A stretch of DNA of 64,000 nt from Angiostrongylus vasorum (Eukaryota > Nematoda > Chromadorea > Rhabditida > Metastrongylidae). The position numbers and the translations under genes are program-made. The stretch's first letter is position 1; every line of letters starts with the position of its first letter. Under the pieces are notes generated by a model, which did no database searches, had not been told where the DNA came from, and saw nothing but the letters and a program-made list of their open reading frames with translations. The stretch spans positions 496,001 through 560,000 of the forward strand of contig JADANN010000440.1 in the NCBI GenBank assembly GCA_018806985.1. Direction: 5' to 3'. This document shows positions 11,093 through 22,580 of this stretch, one piece after another.

Positions 11093-11340
11093 ATCAACCA
11101 CAATGATGCTCAAACGTTTGCAAAACTCGGGTTCTGGGCCAGATCGAACCACGGTTTCCCTTTCCGGGGGGTTGCGCATTACACATTGCGACACGGAGAG
11201 CCTTGTTGTGGCACTGGTGGATAGAAAACTAGCTGAGAGAAACGCGTCTGTGGCGCAGTGTGTAATGCCCGAGCCCCGGAAAGGGAAATCGTGGTACCTC
11301 TGGCCTGAGGTCAAAGTTTTGCGATTATCTCAGCATCGTT
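11093..11340. mobile_element. Two SINE-B heads in inverted orientation
   Basis: A minus-strand SINE-B head (11,093-11,222; CCAGATCGAACCACGGTTTC) meets a plus-strand head (11,223-11,340; AGAGAAACGCGTCTGTGGCG). The left half is largely the reverse complement of the right half: CCTTTCCGGGG against CCCCGGAAAGG, and CACAATGATGCTCA against ATCTCAGCATCGTT. A transcript through this point could fold into a long hairpin. Confidence 0.75.
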
Positions 11341-13069
11341 TTGCTTGGAACAGCTTTTTACTTACTTCGTTCTTCTCTAGAGGGCTTAAGAGGTTATCAG
11401 TCTTTTTTTTAGATATGGTCAGTTTTAAAATTGGTGTAATATCACTTATTTTTTGGTGAAGTGGAGTTTTTTCCTGCATTTTATGGGAAATCGAGTCAGT
11501 ACATTATCTTTACTCTCCAAAATGTTTATCCACGTTCAAGGTTGATGTGTGGGCGTACTATTTTTTAAAAGGCTCCCAGTCTTGATAAAATTCCAAAAGT
11601 TTTATTGTTGTTTCCAAATTTCGACAGCGATTTTATGTAACAATTAAAAAATAAGTGGAACCAGTGGTTCTAGTTGGAGGTGATATCCAGTAGTTGAGCG
11701 AGTCGGTTAGGCTATTTGGATGAAGAGCAGTAGTCCTTCTATTGCATCAATTTTGAAATTGTTTTCTTTGTATAACCTATATCACCCCCTCTTCATATCT
11801 CTGCAATCGTCCAGTAACTTGTCTGCTACCCTCCATAGTTTGATCTGTTTTTTAATCGTTTTCGTCGTGAATGTTAATAGACAAAGGTAGCTTGTAAGGT
11901 GCTGCTGTGTTATCGGTGGCGTTAATCTACCTCAGCTGGCCTTCCGCTTTGAAGTGGTTTAAGGGTTAGAGCAGGAGTTAAATTACTAGATGATGAAACT
12001 GTTGTATATCATAGTCCACCATCAAAAGAATCCACTTGGCTACAGAAGTGAGCCGGTAAATTATTGGTGGGTTCTTTACCTATTCCACAGCGAAACTTAT
12101 TCTCCTGCGTGGTCAGTCAATTGCTAGTAGGGCCATTTTGCAATGAATAGATAGGAACACGTTCACCTCCTGACAGCCCGGAAGTTATTGGCGCTGGCCA
12201 AATCCAACATGTCTGTCTTTGTTGAGTACACCTGAACCAGTTTGTCATATCTAAACCGTTTTTATGAGCGTCAGCTACTTTGTTGCCCCCTCATTAATTT
12301 ATGTGAAGAAAATCCATTCATTTGCTACTCGAGTATACAATTCTTCGGTCCTTTCTCAGATATTTCGGTAACCCAGATGAACTGTCTTCTCCAATAGTAT
12401 CTGTCTAAGCACTGTTTACATTTCATTGGTTTCTTGGCAGTATCATTGGTCGTGTGCAAGATTTTCTTTTCTTGTGTGGTTCGAATTCGCCACGTTAGGA
12501 TGTTTCCACTTCGTCAACACGTATAGTCGTCGACACTTGTGGATCGGAGAGAGATTCGTCACAATGAAGCTTTGTTTATTCCAGGATGGTTGGCTATTGC
12601 TGGCAGAATTCTATTGTCAAGTAGTCATAGAAAAGTCGAACTCCATGGCTTGGGTGTTATTTTCTTTATACAACTCTTTAGTTCCATTCTTTTTGGAATA
12701 GAGCACCTCTCCACCCTCCGTTCTTTTGACGCTGCAGTTTAACATTCAGGTACACTATTTCCCATTGTATGACGATAAACCATTGAGAAGGAATCTTACG
12801 TATCTTCTTTTTTAATTCATCAGTACCACATCTAACTGGACGTTTAAGAACAATATGTTTATTTATTATTAAACGGTCGCCTAGGAGAAAGCATCCACGA
12901 CATTACGGTCATTCGTTAAGAAACTTAGACTTAGACGAAACTTAGCACATCAAGCAGTTTCTTAACATCAACTTAGCAAGTGTTACTAATGGAAAATCCA
13001 CGCGCTTAGTTCACTCTTTGCCAGTTTTCCTAACGACAGAAGTTTTTCTTCTTAAAAAAGGATGACTTT
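11341..13069. other. No gene recognised
   Basis: AT-rich sequence. A frame after a good acceptor at about 12,441 is hydrophobic (FSFLVWFEFATLGCFHFV) and faintly recalls a third membrane span of a ligand-gated channel. No neighbouring TM1 or TM2 exon could be found, so it is not called. Confidence 0.4.
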
Positions 13070-13297
13070 TCAAGTTCGCTGACTTGCTTCTAAAGTTTCT
13101 TTCAACAGCCTTCGTAGAACGTTTCTGGAAATTTTTCTCATTTTTTCCTCTTTGTCCGTCTTTTTGGTACTAGTAGTTTTTTGTTCTTCAATATCCTCTT
13201 CGGAAATCGTTAGTGCACGGCTACGAAGATAAGGTGTATATTTTGCTTGCCACATTATTAAGAAAGAAAGTGTCACCAAAACTAGAATTTTTGTTTT
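13070..13297 (-). CDS. Unidentified terminal exon with a membrane span
   Basis: After an acceptor AACTTTCAG the frame reads KTKILVLVTLSFLIMWQAK, a plausible membrane segment. A charged tail (SEEDIEEQKTTSTKKTDKEE) follows, ending in a stop at 13,070. The frame is also open 13 codons further upstream to a Met (13,336), so a single-exon 88-residue protein is the alternative. I do not recognise the family. It could be the last exon of a minus-strand gene that also uses 14,435-14,644. Confidence 0.3.
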   Translation of the reverse strand, partial: KTKILVLVTLSFLIMWQAKYTPYLRSRALTISEEDIEEQKTTSTKKTDKEEKMRKISRNVLRRLLKETLEASQRT

Positions 13298-13561
13298 CTG
13301 AAAGTTCTTTGGGTCAAAAAGATATCGTCTCTGCATGCTATCCCATTTTCATGCTTGCTTAAAGTTTTGTTCTTTAGGCCTCTATTTTACTATTTTTTTA
13401 TTGACTTCGCTGAAGCAAGTAACCGGATTATGAGACGGTTAACTGGATTGAACGCTTGAGTTTTAGTTTTTGTAACCCAGGTATTTTTTCTTTTTGACTG
13501 TTTCAATATTTTTTAGCAACCTATCATAAATATGGAAGAGTAAGCTACATTTAATGTTGTG

Positions 13562-13815
13562 CATAGCTGAACCCTGCATTGCACACAGGTTCAACAATTA
13601 GTTCAATCTCACGCCAGAGCTTGCCAAGCCCTCTAACCCTTCTGGGTCAGCGTACTGTTACCAGATTTGTTTGGGAGGATAAAGGCAGTGTGTTTTTATT
13701 ATACGTCGGTAGGCCACGTATATTATGCATCCAGTTAGCTTTAGAATGTTGCGAATGGAGTCGAATGCATCACATGCGTGACAAGTTCCTCAGAGATTGA
13801 TCAATGCCGAATTCA
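13562..13815 (+). mobile_element. SINE-A copy, diverged
   Basis: The body is recognisable (GCCAAGCCCTCTAACCCTTC, TTTGTTTGGGAGGATAAAGG, CTCAGAGATTGATCAATGCC). The tRNA-like head is mostly eroded, though a B-box-like AGTTCAATCTC remains. Confidence 0.65.
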
Positions 13816-14434
13816 CAACGACTTTTCATTTGTATATGCAGAATTTCCCTCTATTCTTGAGACATTTTAACCTAAAACGGAAACATTTGGTTAACTTCGC
13901 CGTCAGTTAATGATCAAAACCATGACCATTTAAAAAACGAAAAATCGATAATACAAGAAAATTAGGCTATTTTTTAAAATTGAAAGCTTTTATTAATGCG
14001 CTTCGTGTCGATGATTGAGGCATTCATTTTATTTCTTTTCATCTGATTTCCGTTAAATCGTGCTTATCACTGCTGAGAATCTTAGTGAGTTAACGACTTC
14101 ACGACGTCGTTCTCTCATTTCCATTTAGAAAATCATACTCTTTACACTTGCAGAGAATATTTTATATCGTTGGAAAACGTAAGAAATCTCATTACATCAC
14201 TTCTTGCTCCGATACTGACTTCGGTTGAACAACTCTTTTCATGCTCCTGTATGGCCACGTGACCTACAGAACGTACACTGACCGTTTCTAACACTAACGA
14301 ACTAACCCATCTAGAGTTGCTAGCTGAACATCGACGACAAGGAGAAAATCATGACGATGGCAAGAACGACAGCATTCTCGTCCATCTCTTTAACTTCAGT
14401 GTTGCTGTTTATTTTCACGTCTACATTTATCTAC

Positions 14435-14644
14435 ACGAACTTTGTTTAATGGAGTTTCGAATAAAAAACTTCTGTTTTGCGACATCAAGCTAAGTTCATC
14501 TCGCTGATCGACCGATAGAATAGATGTCAAACGATCGAAACGATCAGTGAGGCATTGAACTGGTTGTCGGCATAAGTCAAAGTAGGAATGAACATTTGAA
14601 TACCTCATACGGATGGTGGAAGCAATCATGCCCACGAATGATAA
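14435..14644 (-). CDS. Unidentified internal exon
   Basis: An open segment of exactly 70 codons between a pyrimidine-rich acceptor (TTCTTTTGTTAG) and a donor (CGT|GTAGATA), phase 0 at both ends. The product starts LSFVGMIASTIRMRYSNVHS and contains a helix-like DRFDRLTSILSVDQRDELS. No family recognised. Its phase and strand would allow it to join the terminal exon at 13,070-13,297, but no full gene model could be built. Confidence 0.3.
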
Positions 14645-15905
14645 CTAACAAAAGAACTGTCAATAACTGGATTTTGACCGACTCAGAATTTGGATTTCTT
14701 CGAAAGACTACGTCAGAAAAAAAAAGAGTTTGACGGTTTTTCTACGCTTTGATGACTTGTTGTCATATGAAATGTTGTCTTAGCCACTCGTTCATTATCT
14801 TTACTATCCTTCCACCACCATTCAATTCATGAAGTCTGTCGGATTCGCAGTTTGGTCCGGTTATGGCTGAAAAATTTTCATCTTCTCTCCTCACAGAGAA
14901 TCGAAGCGCTAGTGAGGGAATTTTTTTTTCGCTAGAATCTTGAAATAGCAGTTTCCGAGTAGTAGTGCTAGTGATGACAGCTTTTGTTCACAGGCTTCGC
15001 TCATAAGCGGCCTTCTTGAATGAAGGTTTCTTCCTTTGAGAGTGGACCTGTTCGAGCGACTGCATCTATTTTTAGATTTGGTGAACGAACCGACCACACT
15101 AGTCGAAACGATGTACTCGAATTCACTGCTCATGCAATACAAAGAGAAAAACTAATAAAATATCTATCTGTATGAAATATTTGTAAAATTTCACGCTAGC
15201 AGTTCGTCTACATCTGGTTACTCTCGGTGAACTACTGAAAGCAGTGATAGTTTGAATAAAAAGCATTCCATGCTGTCATACTTTATTTCGGTAAAATCAT
15301 AGTGTTTGTAAGTTACAGCAACCTTCAATGAAGACTGGAAGAAACACTGTGGATCATTATGAAGACTGCGTTTTTAAGAAAATTCAGAAACTCGACCTTT
15401 AAGAGACCTCTTTTCTGGAATTCTTTCCACTTTATACGAGATGGGGCGGTGCCAGAAAGCTATAGATGGATGTGAATGCATTTTTCTAAATAAGGCCTCA
15501 ACACCATCACATCTCTCATTATTTCATATCCATAATGGAGCCGTTTCCATAAAAAAAATCACTTCAACTCTGGTTTTACTGAATATTTTTGTTATTCAGA
15601 AAAAAATTTTTGCTGACATTAAATCTTACAAGAGCAGTATTTTGTATTTTTTTCTCGCAATAAATGCAGTAACATGAAGAAAAGCTAAACGTCAGTAGGA
15701 CTATCAAGCTGTTTTCAGATATCTACTCAATTAATTTATAGATTCAGTGCTAGGGTTGCGGTATACTGTAGTAAGATCAGTTGATAAGGATCCGAGTAAA
15801 AGTTCTGTTTTTTAACATCATCTTTCTTTTTCTACTATGCTTATCTTAAACGAGAGTATAACAGTCAGAATAAGTCAATAGACAAACGACCAAATAATTT
15901 TTGCT

Positions 15906-16055
15906 TCAACCACAATGATGCTCAGACATTTGCAAAACACCGGACCCCCAGCTGTCTGCGGTGAGGAACGAACGCGCAATTACCCTTTCCAGGGGCTAAC
16001 GCGTTCACCACCGCACCATGCGGGTCCCTCGTTTCGCCTATCTCTTAGTTTTTAA
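15906..16055 (-). mobile_element. SINE-B copy
   Basis: Reverse SINE-B head and middle: ACCACAATGATGCTCAGACA, GAGGAACGAACGCGCAATTA and CACCATGCGGGTCCCTCGTT. It stops in TCTCTTAG, immediately followed by the simple repeats at 16,051. Confidence 0.8.
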
Positions 16056-16097
16056 TTTAATTTAATTTAATTTAATTTTGGTTTATTTCTAGGTTGC

Positions 16098-16162
<65 letters not shown>
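16051..16162. repeat. (TTTAA)5 and (AT)n microsatellites
   Basis: Five TTTAA units (16,051-16,075), a 30-base spacer, then an uninterrupted AT dinucleotide run of 57 bases (16,106-16,162). They directly follow a SINE-B, a common place for simple repeats to grow. Confidence 0.95.
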
Positions 16163-16165
<3 letters not shown>

Positions 16166-16747
16166 CCATAGGATGTAGTTAAAAAACCAAGAAAAAAAGT
16201 GGCGGAAGTATAAAAAATGTTGACTAAAAAATATCTTAAGGAAGTAGGGGACTCAAAGCTTAAATTTCTCTTTGGATCAAAAGCGTTTATACGAGCACAA
16301 CAGCAATTCGCTATAGAAAAATATGCTCCATTCCATATCGTTTCAGTTGTTTACTTTCCGTATTTTCTTTTGTTTGCCAAAAATTCTACCATTTCATGTT
16401 TGAAAGAAGCTTATCAGAATTGGTTTTCGGCTTAGTTTTTTCTATAGTCTTCTTTTCAGCAACTACGCTTTCACACAAGGATCTGAAGAGCAGTATAATG
16501 ATGCGCCGCTTACACTTTTATACATATACGTTCGAACACCATCACTTAGAGCAATGAATTCCTCTATCCACGAGGTGACGTCCTGACAGAATGTGGCCAT
16601 TTGAATGGTACTGCAGCATGACTGCCAAAAATCACTGTGTAGACTAAACGAGTTTCACTCACGTCTCGACTAGTTCAACAAATCGATATAATACGGATTT
16701 GCAAAAAGACCTATGAAAGCTAAACAGGATTTTTAAAACGTGGACTT

Positions 16748-16803
16748 CGTTTTTTTTTCTACATTGCCTATTATTCGTTTTTTTTTCCACATTGCCTATT
16801 ATT
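16748..16803. repeat. 28-bp tandem duplication
   Basis: Two adjacent near-identical copies of a T-run followed by C(T/C)ACATTGCCTATTATT. Simple local duplication. Confidence 0.8.
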
Positions 16804-17189
16804 TTATTCTTATCAGCTTTAACTCTATAGGATTCACTATGATGAGGTTGCTTAAATCCGTTCTTGAGTTGCGTATCACAAAAACGACCTCCAATTCCTC
16901 TTCTTCGGACTCATTCAGGACACATGGGCCGTCAGCTTCTCGTTTTTTCTTCCAGAATAGCAGCAGCATAAACAGTGTTGATTAGATTTTTTGAGTTATC
17001 GTCATCCATCACGATATTTAAGGGTTTTGCTGCCATTCAGTGCAAAATGAGAAGAGGGGTAATGAGATGGAGGAACGTGTTGTTGAAATCATCCACGGCC
17101 ATTAGAGACAAGAGGAGAAAGCATTCGGCATTCTCTGACAGACGTCATATGCATTTGGCTCCATTCGTTCCAGTGTAGAAGTGTTTGAA

Positions 17190-17375
17190 TGTCGTATTGA
17201 GCACAGATACGTCTTCGGCTGGCTTAGCGATATATCAATTCAATGTCCGACACCAGTTGGCGCAGTCTGAGACGGAAAGCTTAACTAGCCCAGGGCGTGG
17301 GATTATGCTAAAGACGATGTGTATATTACAGGGTGCATCTATCCACTACTCCACGTGCTCCGTCATGTGTGCCCA
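17190..17375 (-). mobile_element. SINE-A relic
   Basis: Highly diverged reverse SINE-A. The order AGCGATATATCAATTC, then CTTAACTAGCCCAGGGCGTG, then ATTACAGGGTGCATCTA matches the body and head order of better copies. Confidence 0.45.
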
Positions 17376-17930
17376 TAACAAACCGAGTTCCATTGTGTCC
17401 GTTTTATCCAATTACACATCGACAAGCGGCTTCATCCTTCATTAGCGTCGTTTTATGTGTTATCCAAACAAGGATGCTTACCCTGAACGACATTAGTGCG
17501 TCACTGTGATGAACTCCTCTACTATCTCGACTCTTAATCATTCGTCAGCGAAATGGGGGACGCCATTTCATGTTTTTTCTATTATCCTCGCTTTGTTCAT
17601 GATTAAGTTAACCACCGAATGAGAGAAAACAGAAGAAAAGCAATCAACAGATGTGAAGCTGGGAGAACAACTCTCATTACTCTAAAAACATTTCTGAGAA
17701 GAGAGAATGGAACAATCTATCGATTCATAAAGTTTTGAGTGTTCTTTTACCAGGTAGACTTGTTTTTTACGTCGCCTTACTTATTTCTTAAAGATATCAC
17801 TGTCTAGTTTTTTCCCTCTAAGAGTCTCGAACCTCCAATAATTATATGAATATGCATATTTATATACACGTGTATCACATGTGAATATGAATATAACATG
17901 AATAATATGAGTGAAGAAACAATATGAGTA

Positions 17931-18191
17931 AAAGGATAAAAGGATAAAGCCTTCGGCGTTGATCAATCCCTGAGGAATGCGCCATGCATTCGACTTCATC
18001 AAGCATCGTTTGGAGGTCACTGAATTCATAGCCTACTGGTGTATGGCGCCAGTGCTACTATCCTCCCAGACGAGTCTAGTACCAATTTGCCGACCCTGGA
18101 TAGATGGAAGGCTTGGTGAGGCACAGGCGCGGGGGTCGATTCTATGTGTATGTTGCAGGACGCCTCCGACCACTGCACCACACGCGCCCTG
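17931..18191 (-). mobile_element. SINE-A copy, well preserved
   Basis: Near-complete reverse SINE-A. The 3' end AAGGATAAAGCCTTCGGCG is at the left, the body has CATGCATTCGACTTCATCAA, and the head has GGACGCCTCCGACCACTGCA followed by CACGCGCCC at the right. Confidence 0.9.
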
Positions 18192-18264
18192 AACACTATG
18201 AATAACGAGTGGTAATATGGACATATTTTTTACTCAAACGGTTGATAATTAACAGTCCTATTAC

Positions 18265-18438
18265 TTTTGTTTTGGTGCTTTTTGCATCTTCTGCTAATAT
18301 GTTCTCATTAATCACTGGGTTACTTGAAGTGACATCAGTTAAGCCTGCATTCGTCTCTGTCGAATCTGGGAGCCGTTCATTAAGCTTCGCTCGTCCAAAA
18401 GACACAAAAGGCATCGCACTTTTTATGCGGAATGCCAT
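18265..18438 (-). CDS. Unidentified exon, 58 codons
   Basis: Open frame from an ATG (18,438) to a donor-like AAA|GTAATAG, phase 0. The product starts MAFRIKSAMPFVSFGRAK and continues with a polar, Ser/Thr/Asn-rich stretch. The SFGR looks like an amidated-peptide end, but there are no dibasic cleavage sites and only one copy, so I do not call a neuropeptide precursor. The antisense frame is open too, which weakens the case. Confidence 0.25.
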
Positions 18439-19285
18439 TTATTTCCCAACATTTCTAGAGAGACCGAGTCATGGGTATCTCGTCAGAATCTGCCATTGGA
18501 ATGCGTGTACTAACAGCCGAACTTCCGGACCTTAATGTCAAATTCTCTTTCTACATGAGTGACTATGCTGCTTTTTAAATAAACTCGTGCTATTCATCTC
18601 GCTTCGATATCCCGGAAAAAGTTCGCGCCGTCAGATGTTGTACAAAGAACACTAATGACGTTTAGTAACCTAAGGGGCAGTATTTATAAAGAAATCCTAG
18701 CTTATGTCTTTGCATTGGCAAGATTTTATATCTACTGAAACATTTATGAAACCTTTTTATACCGATCTCCTGTCAGGCGAATAATCGAAGAAACTATCGC
18801 GAGGGATTTTGTATGATTAACCTTGAAAACTCATCTTATTAGTTCAATCACGACTTTACGACATTCTGTGTAGTGTGCTTAGTTTGGTTCATATCCGGAA
18901 TTTTTATAGGCCCCAAGGAAAACCATTCTTACGGTGCCTAAGGGACACAGACTATGTTGGCAACGCATGGCTACATTGTGGCAAACAACAGTAAAAATAG
19001 AAAAGGCCTCGTAAAAATGCTCTTCGCAACCCTTGACCCCCCTTTAGAACCGAGTGGGCGGACCTACCATGTGGTAGTGCATTAGGAATGAATGATTATT
19101 TGTTGATACTTACTCAAGTTCCTTAATGTTCAATGGAACAACAGGTGGTGAAGTAAAGAATGTTTGACTTTGGTCATTTTCTGAGCGATACACAATGAAT
19201 TTCGCTCTATTCAGAAAAACAGAGGCGATTGAATGCATAATCGGGCCGAACAATAACTCATGAGGTCCTATCGATATGTCAAGGT
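18439..19285. other. No gene recognised
   Basis: AT-rich spacer between two SINE-A copies, with short frames only. Confidence 0.45.
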
Positions 19286-19573
19286 AAAGGATAAAAAAGT
19301 ATAGAGCTTTCAGCGGTGATCTATCCCTGCGAGATGTGCCATACATTTGACTTCACTAAGCAACGTTGAAGATGATTGAATGAAAATCTGGCCTTTATAA
19401 TGATTCGAGGTAGCCTACCGATGTATCAAATCAGTGCTGTTGTCTTCCCAGACAAGTCTGGCACCATTTTGTCCACCCCAGAGGGATGGAGGGCTTGGTG
19501 AGCCTGGAGTCCCGGGAACCGATATCATGTGTATTGCAGGGCGCCTACGAGCACTGGGCTACACGCGCCCTAT
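19286..19573 (-). mobile_element. SINE-A copy
   Basis: Complete reverse SINE-A from AAAGGATAAAAAAG to CTACACGCGCCC. A second, 5'-truncated copy in the opposite orientation follows at 19,631, so the two could pair as an inverted repeat in a transcript. Confidence 0.85.
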
Positions 19574-19630
19574 ATGTCAAGATAGTGTTGTTTGCCGTTC
19601 CATACAAATCTGCTATCTTTCACTTTTCCG

Positions 19631-19837
19631 CTCCCCCCAGGCTCACCAAGCGTTCTATTCCTTCGGAATCTGAAAAACTGTTGTCAGGTCTGCTTGGGAG
19701 GATAACAGCACATATGTCAGCAGACCACTTCGAGTAATTAATAGATATGCATTCAATCACCTCCAGCAATGCTCGATGAAGTCGAATGCATGATGCATCG
19801 TTCAAGGTTTGATCAACGACGACAGCCTTATCCTTCA
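19631..19837 (+). mobile_element. SINE-A copy, 5'-truncated
   Basis: Starts within the body (CAGGCTCACCAAGCGTTCTA) and runs to the 3' end (CAACGACGACAGCCTTATCC). The tRNA-like head is missing, as expected from incomplete reverse transcription. Confidence 0.8.
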
Positions 19838-19922
19838 ATTTTATTTTTTTTAAAGATAATTATTACGCTATCAATTTTAATGTCAATGTCTAGTTTTATT
19901 GATATTAAAATATTTCAACTAG

Positions 19923-20055
19923 AGAACGGCCAAAGCGCAATGGTTAAAAGTGTTCCCTGCTACACTTATGGTCGTTGGTAAGATCCACGCCCTGAGAAAG
20001 CTGTGCCTTCCACTCCGCTGTAGTCCACAGTTCGAATTCGTGGCGAAAATTGATA
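19923..20055 (+). mobile_element. Possible tRNA-derived head (SINE-D type)
   Basis: An A-box-like AAGCGCAATGGTTAAAAG is followed about 90 bases later by a B-box-like CAGTTCGAATTCGTGG. The spacing is longer than in a real tRNA, so this is a SINE head at best. Confidence 0.3.
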
Positions 20056-21261
20056 AAGGATTGACGGAAGCGGAGCGCCTTGTTCTTTATCCTTTGGTGT
20101 TTAAACTGAACATAAAAATGTAAGACATGAAAATCATAGGAAATGCCGACATTTCTTATGATACTGGTTTCGTTTCTGCTCTTACTAAATCTGAGCGAAC
20201 AAATATTTTCTGAAGCAGCATGATTGCTGTGAGGGTCTTGGAGCAAAAAAGGGTTAAATTGACGACATCCATGAAGACTTCCCTCGATGGTATTCGTAAT
20301 GATTCGTCCATGACACTCTGTAAAACTCTTCCTCGCAGTCATCACCTATGCGAAGACGTTTTCGGATCTGAAGGAAGAATGAGCACAGGAAATTGAAAAT
20401 CATTACTTGTGAGAATAACCCCTGACTGCTCCTGCTCATCCAAAGTCTTTTTTTCCGCGCTTCTTTTATTTGCTTTTTTCTCGTTCCTATCTGAACAGAA
20501 TGAAAGCGGTGAGACAAACACACAAGAAATTAGGGACATTTTAGAAGAAAAAACCGTATTGCTGGTCATTAAGCCTGCCTTTTTTTCAAAGATTCTTTTA
20601 CATGCTTCATAAATTTTTTAACGAATCGATGAAAATATGAATCATAGATATTTTTCTACTTTACAAGAATCAATGAAATTGGTAAGAAACGAAATTGATA
20701 GAAAAAAAATAACCGAGTTGATGAGTTAGCGAGCTCTCCGCTGCACCTGTTTATTCCTTCCCGTCGTGTTCAGTTTTTCATTCATAAATATAAGCAAGGT
20801 GAATGAGTAATTTAGCCATAATGGCTCATGTCCGGCATTTATGTCATACACATGCAAATCGATCTGCCAGTACGAAATTCCTCTCTACTGAGAGTTGTAT
20901 GGAAAAAGTCTGTCGAGTACCTCTCTGTAAGAAAACCTACGAAAAGTGATTTTATTGGTCAAAAAGAAAAAATCTGATTGGTCCGGAATCTCCGTTATTA
21001 CATAATTCTAACAAAATTCAAAAATTTTTTGCCAAATTTCAAAGATTTCCTTAGTAAAAAAACGTTTTCTTCTTTCTTTTTTCATATCTGAAAAAAAATT
21101 TGTGAGTTTCTGAAAAAATTGGAACAAAAATTTTTTCCAGGTGCACATGAAAAAATTTTCTTGAGCATGAACCGACATCGCATATTTTATGGTTCCCAAC
21201 ATTTCACTCGATTCGTTTTTTGCGTCCGCCATTTACGAATGTCTTCAGCATTGCGTGCATG
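20056..21261. other. No gene recognised
   Basis: Several overlapping open frames on both strands between 20,250 and 20,610, none with a recognisable domain. The rest is AT-rich with poly-A/T runs. Confidence 0.4.
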
Positions 21262-21470
21262 CTCATCTTCTGCCTAAGGATTTTGTCCTCCTCGTGAATG
21301 TCATTAGATGCTATTCTACTCAATTGTGGAATCCAGAGGTAGCTGTGCTAGACCGCCAACTCTGCATCACAAATCTTTCTGGATCGGAGAGACCTATTCC
21401 CAAGCATGCCTGGTGTCAATTTTTTGATCCCAGAGAGAAGAGAATAGTGGGCTCGTAGCGAAGCAGCGCT
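21262..21470 (-). mobile_element. SINE-C copy, partial
   Basis: Reverse SINE-C body (GTGAATGTCATTAGATGCTA, GGAATCCAGAGGTAGCTGTG) through the TTTTTTGATCCCAGAGAGA segment. The tRNA-like head is not clear. Confidence 0.55.
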
Positions 21471-21511
21471 GAGCAATTTACTTAAAATTGTATCCAGCTA
21501 ACGTTTCACAG

Positions 21512-21634
21512 TCTTCGTGCGACTATGAAGATCCAGAAAGCGAGGACGACCGACTGTATTCACTCGACTCGGATCAATCCCGCACTGAAGAGGGAGAAGG
21601 TTCCGAAACATTCGTCATGTCAGCTTATCAATGA
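21512..21634 (+). CDS. Unidentified acidic terminal exon
   Basis: Directly after a strong acceptor (ACGTTTCACAG) a frame of 40 codons runs to TGA. It is acidic and Ser-rich (SSCDYEDPESEDDRLYSLDS) and ends ...TFVMSAYQ. The composition suggests a cytoplasmic C-terminal tail, and no family is recognised. The upstream 250 bases are SINE-C, so any preceding exon lies beyond that. Confidence 0.3.
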   Translation, partial: SSCDYEDPESEDDRLYSLDSDQSRTEEGEGSETFVMSAYQ

Positions 21635-22302
21635 AGCATACATATACTTAAAAAGGTTTTTTTCTTGTTCCTGTCATTATTTTCTCTCTAATCGACGGCT
21701 CACTTTAAATTTTTGTTGAAAGCGCTTTCTTTCCGCGGAGGAACCTTAGCTTGCTAATTTTTCCTGCTTTCAATAATTAGAGGGTTTTCTTTTCGCTCGA
21801 ACGTTAAATCGAGCTGTCAAACGAGACGCACTGAAGTGTTTCAACTGACGGCGGCCCCTTACAAACCTTTGCTCGTTTCATCGTCTTTAGCTTTAAGTGT
21901 TCGCAGTATTTCCCTGAAGAAGCCGTCGGAAAATGTCATCTTCTCGCTGGTGACAAGAAAATTATCATCGATATTCGTCTTTTTGGGTCACTTGCTTTTT
22001 TTTCGTCGCAAATTCTGGATGAGATGTCAATGGATTTTCTCTTAATGGGATAACGAATCACGACAAATTCGTCTAGTCAGCCCGCCAACTAGCAACTAGT
22101 TAGTCTGGCAGCCACTTGGCAGGCCACGCAACTGTTGTTAGTTTACCGATTTTCTGTAGTAGTTTATTTCCAACATTCCTCTTTCATCTTTATCGTTTCA
22201 CGTTGCTTTCATAATCTTTGTGGTCCTTCCAGTGGTTTTATTTTCTTCGAAAGGTAATTGTGGCCCTTAATCCTTTACATAATTGAACGCTAGCATATAA
22301 GT

Positions 22303-22580
22303 GAGGGTGCGTGTGGCACAGTGGTTGGAGGCGCCACTGCAACACACATCTGGAATCGATCCCCCGCGCCCATGGCTCACCAAGCCTTCCATGCTTTGGC
22401 GTCGGCAAATTGGTACCAGACTTGTCTGGGAGCATAGCAGCACTGGCTCGATACATCGTAGCCCACTGTGAGTCATTGTAAAGGCATTCAATGCATTCAA
22501 TCACCTCCAACGATAGTTAATGAAGTCGAATGCATGACGGATCCCTCAGCGATTGATCAACGTCGAGACCTTTATGCTTC
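22303..22580 (+). mobile_element. SINE-A copy, well preserved
   Basis: The clearest forward SINE-A outside the inverted repeat. The head has GTGTGGCACAGTGGTTGGAG with B-box GGAATCGATCCCC. The body has GCTCACCAAGCCTTCCATGC, and the 3' part GATCCCTCAGCGATTGATCA, ending before CTTTATGC. Confidence 0.9.

Noticed and set aside
12426..12742. Hydrophobic frame that resembles a third membrane span of a ligand-gated channel
   Set aside because: No TM1, TM2 or ligand-binding exon nearby. The channel-like gene lies 12 kb downstream, which is the wrong order. The resemblance is weak.
18033..18224. Open frame with Cys/His content
   Set aside because: Entirely inside SINE-A sequence; the same pseudo-peptides recur at every SINE-A copy.
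18390..18438. SFGR motif suggesting an RF-amide-like neuropeptide precursor
   Set aside because: A single copy without dibasic cleavage sites or a signal peptide, and the opposite strand is also open.
19944..20345. 133-codon minus-strand open frame
   Set aside because: No conserved motif; its right part overlaps other frames of the same length. Composition is not convincing.
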